The notes under the pieces: model-generated | What the model saw: only the letters and a program-made list of their open reading frames with translations | Databases searched by the model: none | Told to the model about the DNA's origin: nothing | Translations under genes and position numbers: made by a program | Shown: piece after piece, positions 35,176-46,200 of the stretch | Numbering within the stretch: the first letter of the stretch is position 1 | How the letters are laid out: each line of letters begins with the position of its first letter | Assembly (NCBI GenBank): GCA_020736575.1 | Contig: JAGPYM010000004.1 | Location: forward strand, 744,001 to 808,000 | Origin: Thelonectria olida | Lineage: Eukaryota; Ascomycota; Sordariomycetes; Hypocreales; Nectriaceae | DNA: 64,000 bases | Direction of reading: 5' to 3'

Positions 35176-37113
35176 ATGTCGTCTCCGAGCAAATCGCCCA
35201 GCAGGAACATTCCTCCAGCTGGCCATAACAAATCCGTCACTTCTCTGTCCTCGTCAGAAACTCACACTGCAGCCGACTCTCATCGACTATCCACAGGCCT
35301 GGACGAGAAACGAAGAGGAGACCAGCAGCATCGCATCTCCGCCATAGAGTCTTCGGCTACTAACAACGCCGTCGAGCCAGCCGTCGAAAAGACAGCCCCC
35401 GAGGGCCCTGCCTACTCATCGGAGGCTGAGGAAAACTACAAGCCCAAGACGCTGGGCTTCTGGCTGATTGTTATTTCCGTCTTGGTTTCCATGTTCCTCG
35501 TCGCCCTCGACCGCACCATCATATCGACTGCCATCCCCGCCATCACCAACGACTTTCACAGCTTGGGAGACATTGGCTGGTATGGCTCGGCTTACATGCT
35601 CACTACGGCCGCCTTCCAGCTGGTCTTTGGCCGCATCTACCGCTTCTACGACTTGAGGTGGACCTTCATCACGACCATTCTCATCTTCGAGGTTGGCTCT
35701 GCCCTCTGCGGAGCTGCTCCGAACTCGACGGCTTTTATCCTCGGCCGTGCCATTGCTGGCATTGGTTCCGCGGGCATCTTCACTGGCGCAACGTTAAGCA
35801 TCATTCCTCTGGTTCCTCTTCACAAGCGTCCCATGTTTCAGTGTATGTGTCTATCCATCCCTTGTTATCATTGCCCATGTCTGAACTAACATTAAACAGC
35901 CATGTTTGGAATGGTATTTGGCGTCTCGTCCATCTGCGGCCCCCTCGTCGGCGGTGCATTCACCAGCCGAGTGACTTGGAGATGGTGCTTCTACATGAAC
36001 CTTCCCATTGGCGGCGTCGCCGTCGTCTGTCTCTACTTGTTCCAAAAGTCCCCCCAACGACCCAAGGAGTCCGTCCCCTTCATGAGACACATCACACGCC
36101 TCGATCCCCTTGGCACCTTATTCTTCGTCCCGGCCATGGTTTGCTTCATCCTCGCTCTGCAGTGGGGAGGCTCTGAGTACCGCTGGAACAACTGGCGCAT
36201 CATTGTCCTGTTCATCGTCTTTGGGCTTTGCATGATTGCGTTTGGTGCTGTGCAGGTCCTGATGCCCGAGACGGCCACCATTCCCGTCCGAGTTATCAAG
36301 CAACGCACAATGTTTTGCGGCTTCTTTGTCATGTTTTTCATGGCGGGTGCCATGATGGTCCTCGTCTACTATATCCCTCTGTGGTGTAAGTACTTCCCCG
36401 AACAACACAACCCCTCCAGAAACTAACCAATGCCTTCGCCAGTTCAAACTACAAAGGGTGTTGGCCCTATCGATTCTGGCATTTACACTATTCCCCTCGT
36501 GGCCAGTATGGTCGTCTCGGGTATTGCCGGCGCTGGGTTTACCCAACGAATCGGATACTACGTCCCCAGCATGATTGCCTGCCCCTGCATCATGGCTATC
36601 GGCGAAGGTCTTCTCAGCACCTTTACCCCATCCACGGGCCACTCCCACTGGATCGGATACCAGTTCCTCACAGGCTTTGGCCTTGGTCTGGGTATGCTCA
36701 CCGTCAGTCTCGCCTTTCAAGCCACACTCCCCAAGGACGACCTTCCCACCGGAATTGCCATTAGTTTCTTCGGTCAGCAACTTGGCGGCGCTGTGTTCGT
36801 ATCCGTCGGCCAGACCATTCTCAACGCCGTTCTCAGCGACGGCCTCAAGGGCATTCCCGGGCTGAGCGCAAAGACGATTGTCAACTCGGGCGCCACGAAG
36901 CTTCACGAGATCGTGCCGGCCAAGTACATGAGCCAAGTTATCGGCGCTTACAACCATGCCATCACTAGAATATTCATCGCCGCATTGGCTTTGTCCGCTA
37001 CGCAGCTGGTGTTTGCTTGTTGCGTCGAGTGGAAGAGCATCAAGAAGCCAGAGGGACCTCCTGCGGCGGACAATGCCCAGGCTGAGGAGGAACCCAAATC
37101 CGAGGAGAAGTAA
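35176..37113 (+). CDS. MFS transporter, 14-helix drug:proton antiporter type (DHA2/DHA14)
   Basis: Exons 35176-35842, 35900-36385 and 36443-37113 give 607 residues. A polar N-terminal tail of about 90 residues precedes the first helix. Family motifs are [11 protein letters not shown] in helix 1 (motif D1), Gly-Arg-Ile-Tyr-Arg-Phe-Tyr in the loop after helix 2 (motif A), [11 protein letters not shown] (motif B region) and Gly-Pro-Leu-Val-Gly-Gly-Ala-Phe (antiporter motif C) at the start of exon 2. The hydrophobic pattern fits 14 helices. Such proteins export small molecules across the plasma membrane in exchange for protons; the substrate is unknown. Introns are 57 nt each with matching phase 1. 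It is divergently paired with the Zn2Cys6 regulator, an arrangement common for regulated exporters. Confidence 0.92.
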
Positions 37114-37914
37114 AGGATTTACATATAGACCTTGTGAAGTTTGGGGATTTAACATGGATACTAAGGATAGATAGGTGAGTAAGTAAGTTAGCATAGGTAT
37201 GTACAGATAGCGAAAAGGACATCTCAATTCTTGTAAAGTAGATAGATGGGTATTATGAAATGCACCTCTCTAAACTTGGGTTACTTTTCAGTTCCTTGGG
37301 GCAACTTGTGAAGTCTCCCCTGCTTATTGCCATATCAGCCAATTGCAGACGTGTTCGAGAAACGTTCGTTGTGACTGTTCCTGCATACAATACACTAGCC
37401 GGATGCAATCCCGAACGACAGTTCCCGTCAAATCGCTTACTGTAGATAGCCGCCAGCCTCGAGATTTACTTGGGAAGCCCGAGCTCTCCATCTCGTTGCA
37501 CATGTTCAACAGGGGTTGTCGTGGCGGTCAACTCATGATGAGCATGACCATCATGCCACACGCACGGTCTTTGAATTGAGGTTTAATAAGGGGTCTTGAC
37601 GCTGCAGCTCGGCAGGCGAAAAAAAAAAAATTTGAAAAAATGTAGTCATTCTTGTAAATGTCGCAACGCGAACTATCTTCGAAATGTTCTGCTGTTCCGT
37701 GTGGAAGGGTTGGTGGTCCGTGGTTGTCAGGAGGCCGTCCGAGACAAAGGATGCGTGTAAGTCACACGAATTGATCTTGTCCCTCGGAACACAAAAAACA
37801 CAGACAAAGAAGTCTCATGGACGAGTTTAAAATGGGTTGAAAATCCTGCTTCACGAATGCTAATGCTCTCAAGCTCCTCCTCCGCCATACACGGAAAAAC
37901 CAGCATCATCAACC
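37114..37914. other. Intergenic region downstream of MFS gene
   Basis: It contains the MFS 3' region and the leader of the small Cys-rich gene, with an A-rich run near 37620-37630. Nothing else is seen. Confidence 0.5.
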
Positions 37915-38289
37915 ATGTGCCACCAGCTCAAAACCACCATGGCCTGCGGGCACAGCTTCGTCACGACGCACACGGACGCCTGCAGCCACTGCAGCACGCC
38001 GTGCAGCACTCCGGAAATGCGGTACCAGTTCATCTACGACACGTGCGCCAAGTGCGATCCCGAGGCGCGGCGGCGGCGTGTCAAGCAGGAGTACGACTTC
38101 CGGCACCAGGAGCTAATGAAGATGTACATGGCTGCGAAGAAGACGGGCGACAGAGACGCCATGACGTATGCCGAGGACATGATGATGGAGAACACGCTGA
38201 TGACGAGGGAAAAGAACTTTGAGGTTGGCTTGGTGCAGAGCGATCCCGATGTCATGTTCCAGTCGTCGTGGGATGACTACAGGAAATAG
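37915..38289 (+). CDS. Small Cys/His-rich protein of unknown function
   Basis: Single exon, 124 residues, starting Met-Cys-His-Gln-Leu. The first 50 residues hold seven Cys (2, 11, 23, 26, 30, 45, 48) and several His, arranged as Cys-Gly-His, then C-x2-C-x3-C, then C-x2-C, which suggests one or two small zinc sites. The second half is highly charged with many Met, helix-prone (Arg-Arg-Arg-Arg-Val-Lys-Gln-Glu-Tyr) and ends in an acidic/aromatic tail. No signal peptide is present, so it is probably intracellular rather than a secreted Cys-rich effector. I do not recognise a named family. Codon use is C/G-ending and typical of real genes here. Confidence 0.75.
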   Translation: MCHQLKTTMACGHSFVTTHTDACSHCSTPCSTPEMRYQFIYDTCAKCDPEARRRRVKQEYDFRHQELMKMYMAAKKTGDRDAMTYAEDMMMENTLMTREKNFEVGLVQSDPDVMFQSSWDDYRK

Positions 38290-38761
38290 GGGTGTGTATA
38301 TGTGTATATTACATGACGAATTAATGACTTTGACGTAGCATTATTAGGATATCTTTGTAATTCATAGGAGATTCATGTTTAATTTAAAAAAATACAAAAT
38401 AAAAAAGGGTTGTGGTGTGTTATTCTTACAGTTACCGTGTACATTATTCCTGGCCCAAGATGATATTCCATCTGCCATGTTTCTGTCGCTCTATGAATCC
38501 CACAACGCCAGTGACATAGCAAATACACTCTGCAGATGAAGGCTTCCCATGCCTAAAGACATCAAAACGATGTCCGCTATCGTGAGGGCTCCGAGATGGT
38601 TGAAAAGAGAAAAGAGAAAAGAGAAATTGATGAGTGGCTATAATGCGCTGTGCTAGCCATGGTCGTATGGTGCTTCGTCCATTGTGCGTTCTTCGTAATG
38701 ATGTTGAACAGATAGGTATTCGTAGAGATAAGAGAGCCAACGTAAGTAGTCGAGACCAGAG
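38290..38761. other. Spacer with an alternative open frame on the minus strand
   Basis: The AT-rich 3' region of the small Cys-rich gene lies at 38290-38420. On the minus strand, 38653 to about 38770 holds an open frame with protein-like composition (Tyr-Asp-Ser-Gly-Leu-Asp-Tyr-Leu-Arg-Trp) that may be the true end of the neighbouring gene. Confidence 0.4.
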
Positions 38762-39040
38762 TCATACCGACTTTGGCGATGTCGGTTGCGGTGACGTGCA
38801 ACGCGGCGTTGATTCTTCATAATGGATCTCCTTGAAGGCGGGCCGGTAAGGGTCAAGCCGTAGAACTGGGATATAGTCCATGTCGACGTCGACCGACTCA
38901 GAACCAGATGCTGTCGAGGAGGCTGTGGACGATGCTGTAGATGCTATTGACGTAGCCTGCTTGGTCTTTTTGCACGGCACTGGAGAGGCTGAAGAGACCT
39001 CGCTGAGGTGACGCTTTCCAGAGGAAGCAGGATCCATCAT
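38762..39040 (-). CDS. Small Ser/Thr-rich hypothetical protein, 3' end uncertain
   Basis: As read, a single minus-strand exon codes for 92 residues starting Met-Met-Asp-Pro-Ala-Ser-Ser-Gly-Lys-Arg. It has a Lys-Lys-Thr-Lys basic patch, a Ser/Ala/Thr-rich stretch and then Tyr-Ile-Pro-Val-Leu-Arg-Leu-Asp-Pro-Tyr-Arg-Pro-Ala-Phe. The frame stops at TGA just after a GTATGA donor-like site. The downstream minus-strand frame shifted by one has a more convincing protein ending. Either an intron I cannot place or a one-base error separates the two. No family recognised. Confidence 0.5.
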   Translation of the reverse strand: MMDPASSGKRHLSEVSSASPVPCKKTKQATSIASTASSTASSTASGSESVDVDMDYIPVLRLDPYRPAFKEIHYEESTPRCTSPQPTSPKSV

Positions 39041-40049
39041 GACGGTTCGTATCGAGGTGCCAGACCTGTAGGAAGTGCGTCTTGTAGAGTGGCTTCAGGG
39101 GTGAGATGAGGATGTCTGAGTATAGGTCAATATTTATTTGTTTATAAGACTTGGTTGTTGTTGTTGTCGCTGCAGTGACTTTTTAATACGTCTGATGGTG
39201 AGAGGGTTGGCGGTAGATAAAGAGCTGAGGAAGATAGATGCACGAATAGAAGAAGAGACAAGACCTGAAAGACAAAGCACCTAGAAATAGGCAGGTAGGA
39301 AAATGGTAGGAAAAAGAATGAAAGAGAGCCTTGTGTGTGCAACTACCTTTGAATTACAGCCTCTCAAAGCCCTGCTCCTTTGTAGCTCAGACAAGACTCA
39401 GTGTTTTTTGTGTTTGGGAACCCTTGCAGCCATGACAGGGACCTCCAAAACAAAACAAAGCATGAGAGAGAGCCCGGCGGCGATTGATGTTTGGCTCAGC
39501 TTGCCACCAGCCCTTGACAAACGGACTGACTAGGCGACTGCTGTGTGTAACCAGGGGGGGAGAGGCCTTCCGCAGCGCCGAAGCTAAGGCAAAGGGGGGG
39601 GAAGATGGAGGGGACGCAAAGATACGTCGACGGACGGAACCAGCGGAAAAGACAGGACGCCCACGACAATTCGTCTCTCTTTCGTCTGATCCGTATGTTT
39701 TCGGAGCAATCAAACCAGTCATCAGTCCATCATTGCGGCCAGCAGCTGAAAATTCCAGCGTCGCATTGAAATGAAATGCAGGTGGACCGTCGACTTGCTG
39801 CAGCTGTCCGTGTCCGTATTGGGCCGTGAGAGCTTAGTCATTCATTCATTGATGCTTTCATCACTTCCGCCAAAAAACGTCCCGCAATCCCCCACAATTC
39901 ACGGGCGCGGGGCAGCCAGGCAGCGTGCAGCTTCACCTCACCACACACCACAGCAGCTCGTCAGGTACAGCTCCAGCTCAAGCTCGGCATCCGGGAACCA
40001 GCACTTCAACTCTCAACACCAGACTCATCGCTACCTCATCGACAGCACG
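39041..40049. promoter_or_regulatory. Divergent promoter region upstream of CSN6
   Basis: About 1 kb between two divergent starts. The last 200 bases are C/T- and CA-rich (CSN6 leader). No further feature recognised. Confidence 0.4.
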
Positions 40050-41353
40050 ATGGCCGTCTCAACCCCCCCTAACCCGCTCCTCTCGAGCCAAAAGAGCTCC
40101 GACCTCCACGCCGTTCTGCATCCTCTCGTCCTCCTCACCATCTCCGACTACATCACCCGCCACACTCTCCGAGAGCAAAAGGGCCCCATCGTCGGTGCCC
40201 TCCTCGGCCAGCAGAATGGCCGTGAAATCACAATCGAGCATGCCATTGAGGCACATGTGCGAGAGGCTCCCCAGACCCAAGGTGGCTACCTACTTGATGC
40301 CGACCGATTCGGCTCACGGATAGAGCAAAGTCCGTCACCCATCACCGTTTCCCCCAAGTTCCCCCAACCATTCTCTAACACGCATTCTCAGTGATCACTG
40401 TCCACAAGGATCGCCAGCTCGAATTTGTCGGCTGGTACACCCTCTTGCCGTCCTCGGGCCCAACACCCACCGTTCTCCCCATCCACAACCAGATCCTTGC
40501 AGACTGGAACGAATCCACCATCCTCCTCGGCTTCCACCCCGCAGAAGTGCTCGACCACTCCGTAGGTGGCAAGCTTCCCTTAACCATCTACGAGAGCAAC
40601 CTCGAAGTCGACGACCCCAAGGCCGATAACGATGGAGAAGACAAGAAAATGGACGATGGAGAGCCAGCTCACAAGCTCAAGTTCAAGGAACTGCCCTATT
40701 CGGTCGAAACCGACGAGACCGAAATGATTAGCATGAACTACATCGCCGGTGCCGGTGGAAACGCTGCCGCCGTGGCGGTCAAGGAGGAAAAGCCCGCCCG
40801 ATCCATCGAGTCCAACGGCAAGGGCAAGCGACGACTAGTGGAGAGTGGAGATGACACTGGAAAGGAGGCGGCTCAGGACGAAGACGTTCCCCTCACCATC
40901 GAAGAGGACGAGATGATTGCCGCCCTAACCACAAAGGCGAACGCCATCAAGATGCTCCACTCGCGCATCCGCCTTCTCACCAGGTACCTCGAGCAGTTGC
41001 CCCCATCTTACGTCAACGGCGAAAAGTCAGGATCCGAGTCTATGGACACCGACTACACCGTCCCGTCGCAGACTGTGCTCCGCCAAATCCAGGCTCTCGT
41101 CAGTCGCCTCGACCTCGTCGTCCCCTCGGACCAAGCTTCCTTTGACAAGGAACTGTTGCAGGAGGCAAACGACGTCAACATCCTCGGCCTCCTCAACGAC
41201 ATCATGCAAAGCGCCAACCAGGCTCGTGAAGTAGGCAAGAAGTACAACGTTGTCGAAACTGCAAAGACTGCCTATCGACGAGGTGCACAAGAGTTTTCCG
41301 CAGATCCAGCTACCTACGGCAGCCTGCGCACTGTCGGTGATCTTCTTCTGTGA
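40050..41353 (+). CDS. csn6: COP9 signalosome complex subunit 6
   Basis: Exons 40050-40329 and 40392-41353 join across a 62 nt intron to 413 residues. The N-terminal half is an MPN domain: [12 protein letters not shown], then Gly-Ala-Leu-Leu-Gly-Gln-Gln and Phe-Val-Gly-Trp-Tyr-Thr-Leu. It lacks the His-x-His-x10-Asp JAMM zinc ligands, as expected for Csn6, the inactive partner of Csn5. The C-terminal half has an acidic linker and helices (about 270-400) that join the signalosome helical bundle. The complex removes Nedd8 from cullins and so controls cullin-RING ubiquitin ligases; in filamentous fungi it affects development and secondary metabolism. An acidic, low-complexity insertion around residues 190-210 and a Lys-rich one near 245-255 are typical of fungal versions. 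Confidence 0.93.
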
Positions 41354-41785
41354 AGCATCAGCATGGCAATTATTCATATCTTTGGTTTAGCATGGCGTTG
41401 GGGTTTGATGAAGGACTCCTCCATAGGTCTCATAGATGATGATTTTATGTCACAGCATCCACATGTGCACTTCTCACATCCAAAACTGTAGTTAACGTAT
41501 TGCCTTGAAATTGCCATCGAATGATCTGCTTTTAAAAGGTAACCTTTGCTTCTCGTGCCCAAGTGGCAACCCAAATATTATCGCTTTTTTTGTTGTTCAA
41601 TCATTTCCCTGCCAAACCATGTCCAAACCCATCGCAAAATCCCAAAAGATAACACCACCCAACTATTTTATATAAAAAAAAACCCGTCCAATGCTTAAGC
41701 GGCTCAGCGTCGTGGCCGCAAGGATATCATAAAGCGCACAGTCTATCAGTCATAAGGCGTGCATAGGCCAAACATCTGTCGTTTA
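41354..41785. other. Convergent 3' spacer (CSN6 / polyol-type dehydrogenase)
   Basis: 432 bp, AT-rich in the middle. No other element seen. Confidence 0.5.
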
Positions 41786-43216
41786 TCAAGCCTCGATCAC
41801 AACCTTGATGACAAGGTTGCCATCATTATCGCTGGTGCAACTAGCGATATCGAAGGCACCTCGAGCCTTGTCCAGACCCTTGAAACGGTGAGTAACCATC
41901 TTGTCCAGCGATGGGAGCCCGAATCCAGGACCGTTACGAGCTTGGGAGCATAGGAGTCGGATCCCAGTGGCGTAAGTGTTGGCGTAACGGAAGATGCCCA
42001 AGATGTCAATCTCTCGGAGGTGGGCAACGGACAGGGGAAGTGTTTGGATAGGAGTTCCCATGCCAACCATAATGACCTTGCCGCCGGATCTCGTGGCGTA
42101 GAGGCTGGTGTGCATGCAGGCCTCCTTACCAGTGCACTCGAAGGTGACGTCCACACCATCCTCATCCTCTTCAAGGATGAAGTCGCCGGGAGGGTTCGCA
42201 ATGGAGAGGATTTCAGAGGCGAGTGCCTTGGCATTATCAAATCTGCTAGCGGGAGAGAAGGTGTTGCTGGCAGGGGTCATGATGCCGGAATCAGGGGTGG
42301 AGACTCCAGAGGGAACGTTGGAGGGAGTGAGATACGACACGGGCGTGACATATCCATGAGTCGCGAACCCATTCTCAAGGGCATAGTTTACACGGCCAGC
42401 ATCAATGTCGGTAATGGTTACAGACGTGCAGCCGGACTGGCGGGCCATGGCAGCGGTAAGGAGGCCAACAGTACCGGCTCCGATGACCAATGCGGTGGAG
42501 CCTGGTTCCGGTTTGGCACGATTGACTGCGTGGATAGCCACAGACAGGGGCTCAAGAAGAGCTGCAGCCTCGTATGTCACATTATCGGGGAGCCTAGGAT
42601 CGGTCGTTAGTCAACTGCACTCGATTCCCGTCTAGAATGGGGGAAGGCTCACTTGTGACACCACACGGCCGGGTGGTTGATCCTCTCTTGCAGAGTGCCT
42701 TGGTAGTGAGGATAGGTCTTTGCGCTGCTCCTGAATCTCAGCTTCTTGCAGAGGTTGTATCGACCCTTGCGGCAGATGCCACACTGTCCACAGGCGACAC
42801 CAACCTCAAGGGCAACTCTGTCACCGAGCTTGAAGCCAGTGACCTGGGGACCAATGGCGACTACCTCGCCTGACGACTCATGACCCAGAGAAAGAGGATG
42901 ACAAGCGCAAAGGTCACCATTGGCAAACTTCTTGTAGTAAGACACGTCTGACCCACAGATACCAGTGGCCTTGACGGCAATCTGCAGCTCGCCAGCGCTG
43001 GGTGCCTCGATGATTCGTGTTTCCTAACATGATAAGTTAGAAATAGGTTCTCGGGTAGGGCTGAAGAGGAGGAGGCGTGTGTAACACAAGCGGGACGAGA
43101 CTTACCAGTCGTAGATCCCCAGGACCATGCAAGACTGAAGCATTGACAGTCAACGGCTTCGAACTGAAGACGGGTAGATGCGCAGGTGCATATTCTCCGG
43201 TAGCAACTGGGGCCAT
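41786..43216 (-). CDS. Zinc-dependent medium-chain polyol (sorbitol/xylitol-type) dehydrogenase
   Basis: Exons 43106-43216, 42653-43023 and 41786-42593 give 429 residues. Catalytic zinc ligands are Cys60 (in Gly-Ile-Cys-Gly-Ser-Asp) and His85-Glu86 (in Gly-His-Glu-Ser-Ser-Gly). The structural zinc lobe has Cys115, 118, 121 and 129. The Rossmann motif Gly-Ala-Gly-Thr-Val-Gly is at 199-204, and Asp225 at the end of the second strand (Thr-Asp-Ile-Asp) predicts NAD rather than NADP. The family oxidises sugar alcohols such as sorbitol, xylitol or arabinitol; the exact substrate cannot be read. Compared with the usual 350-380 residues, this one is longer because of a Ser/Thr/Pro-rich insertion at about 243-277 in the nucleotide-binding domain. 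Splice phases agree. A 5.5 kb gene-free stretch lies upstream. Confidence 0.9.
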
Positions 43217-46200
43217 GATGATTGATGGTGACGCTGAAGCGCGGGATGAAGGTGGGATGAAAGAGGAGATGGAGTCTCAAACTCAGTCGATGGCTTGGCT
43301 GATTGCCCTTTGGGGGTTTCTGGACGGATGGGATTGGCTGGTGGAGTGAGAGATGAGTGGGAGCAATCCGACAGCGTGGGGGTTGGGGCTGGGATGAAGC
43401 TGGAGGCGTCCTTGAGATGTGCTAGTGTTGGGTTGGCAGGAGAAAGAGGCAGATAAAACGTGGGATATGGAGCGTGCTAGGACGCGGGATGTTTAAGATC
43501 AAGATGGAGGATGTCAATCGAGGGGGACTATCTCTGAGAGTCAACGTGAAGTCGAGAGAGGAGGAGATGGGCCCCCACCCCTTAAGTAGGTGGCAGCCCT
43601 CGCCATACTGCCCGGGCAGAGAGCTGTCTGGCCCGTAAGGGAGCAAAGAGAAAACACGAATCGAGGGCGTGTGCTCATCAACAATTACCCAACGCCAAGG
43701 TGGCCCAGTGTCTAGGAGGCGTTTAGCTGGTTGAGAGACATGACCCAGTCAGGTAACGACGAGTTATCTCCGGGGGGTCTAAGAGCTTTCCGTTAGGCAT
43801 TGCAATCTCGCAAACCATGTGCAGAGCCAGTCAAGCTGCTGAAAGGGGGACCACGCTCGAGGTACCTCGATACGCAATCTGCAGTACAATGATGCGCCTT
43901 GCAGTTACTTCGTACCTGAGGAGCCGGAACCGGACCAAAGAGAGTGGGTTTGCGAACGTGTTTGTTTCGAGGAGCGAGCGGGCGTTCTGCATGCACAGAT
44001 GGGGCGCCTTGGCGGAGGGACCCATGCAAGCTTCTCAGACCCGCCATGTTCGAGGGCGTCCTGGCGGCTTGGAGACAGGTTGCTGGGATGCGACGCAAGA
44101 GCCCACATGGAGACTCAGGGAAGTGCTCATGAAGGAGGGGTGAAGGCTCTGGGTTGTTGCACGCATCTGCTCAGATTTTAGCGTGAAGGAGGGAGGGGTG
44201 GACGGCCAGCGACATCAACTGCGATTGAGTCTTCCACACAATCACAACAACAGCTCAACGAACGGGACGGTGACGACTTGGCTCGTCACATCTTTACGGA
44301 GAACGAGCAGAAGGCCCGGGGGCTCGAGACAACTTGACAGAAAGGCCGCGGTGGCGGGTGTGCCTCCTAACCTACCCGAGATCGCGGTGCGGTGAGGAAA
44401 GACGATAACTAACTGCTCCGTAAGACGCGCCCTGGCAGACCGGGGTTGTGTAGGACAGGACAGGCATAGTCGGTCTCCAGACCCCCGGTATCCCGGAGCC
44501 CCGGGCGACCGACGGCTATGGCGTGCCCATATTGAAGAAAGGGGCCAAGCCGTCACGACGGAGAACGTGTGTGAGAAAGATTCCACGAGGAGCGGTTTCG
44601 GTAGTGAAGGCAAGGCGGCAGCTGAAATCATGGATGTGGTGGAGTTAATAGACTCTGAAAGGCCTCAGATTCAAGCCGGTTGGAAGACAAGAGAGGGTAT
44701 GCATCCTGTGGAAGGTGTGTCCGGGTTTCTCATCCCGAGAGAATGCATGTCGTCCAAGGTGTGAAGGCCAAGGTGCGTCCGAAGGCCGGTGACGGCGATG
44801 GAGTTGCAATTTCGAGAAGCCAACTAAAGTTTCTAAAGTTGTGACCAAGGTGGAGGCGGCTGAGTTGAGATGGGTGCGCTCCAACGGCCTGGGTACGGTA
44901 TGAAGGGAGCATTCTGCGTCGGTACCTGTCGTGTTAGTGCGAGGTACAAGCAGGGGGCGTACTTTGTGGTGTTGGGCCATCCGGGCTGAAAGGATTGAAG
45001 TTACGTCTTTTTTACTCACAAGAGAAGCCGCATGGACAAGGGCAAGAGACACGATGCGTGCTGTTGGGTGTGGACGTCGGGCTCCAGGTGGATGTCAGAG
45101 CGGAAAAGGAAGCACAGCTGGAAGAAAGTGGACATGGACTAACAGAAAAAAATGTGTCCGCAAAGGTGCGCCGCCTAGGTAGGAATTCGTCGGTAGTGTA
45201 ACGACTAAACGTGCGGCAGGCGTTGGCGGCAGGTTGAGACCCGCGAAGGCCCGCTCCTTCCATCAGATAACCCCCCAGGGCTCCGCCGTACGCCCTTCTT
45301 TACTTTTTTCATGCTCCACGGGGGGAGGCACAATGGACGTGCATGCCCTGTCGTCCGCACGTTGGGAAGGAAGGAAGGGCTTCGACTTTTTTTTTCTTCT
45401 CATCAGGACTATCCAGCTCCAATCGGGGCCTCATCCTAAGTCCACCAAGGTCCAACTCTCTCCACACATCACTCAAGCCATCGACTCAAGGTTGGAGCAC
45501 ATGCCGTCAACTATTTTGCTCGCTTCTTAGTTTCCCTTGACAAATCAAGGTCTAAACGAACCCAACAATGGATCGTCAAGGTCTGCGTACGACGCACTTC
45601 GTACTGCGGTGTGCATTGTACTCCTCTTTGCTTGTCGGGAGACGGTGAGAATTGAGGGCAGGGCATGATGGTCTCGTTGCCTCCCTTCGCCACTGTCCTC
45701 CAGCGGGGTTCTCAGCCGCAATCGAAATGGCGATCAGATCTGGGCATTTGCCTCTGGAGCAATGGTAACCGCACAGGTCTCCATAACCTTGTGGTTCCTC
45801 TCTTCTCTCTAATCATGATGGCAGTATCGGTCGGCTTATCGGACTTACGATTCTGACTGGTGCGTTCGACTGCTCGAATTCTCCAGACTCGACGCTGCCG
45901 GAACTGCAACGGAAATCGCGCCTATGAGCCTCGCGCAGGGATCATGTCATTCCCTCAACCCCAGACTCTCCTTGGGGCATGGACATGGAGTCGTGGACTC
46001 TCAGAACATGGACCCCAGCATTTCCCCGAATTGCCTTTATCCATCTGTCCACCTTCCGTCCCCGCCGGAAGCTGACACTTCAGGGGTAGTTACTGTCCGT
46101 TGAGAGCAATTATTCGCTCCCTCCTCTGTTCTTCACTCCGCGATGCATTGCCAGACATGGGGCTCTTGAGTGACTCTAGGGCTCGAATTGAGTTTCCGCC

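Noticed and set aside
29043..37113. A complete secondary-metabolite gene cluster
   Set aside because: No polyketide synthase, non-ribosomal peptide synthetase, terpene cyclase or other core enzyme is present.
36118..37227. 369-codon open frame antisense to the MFS gene
   Set aside because: Same effect as above; the MFS frame has clear family motifs and splice sites.
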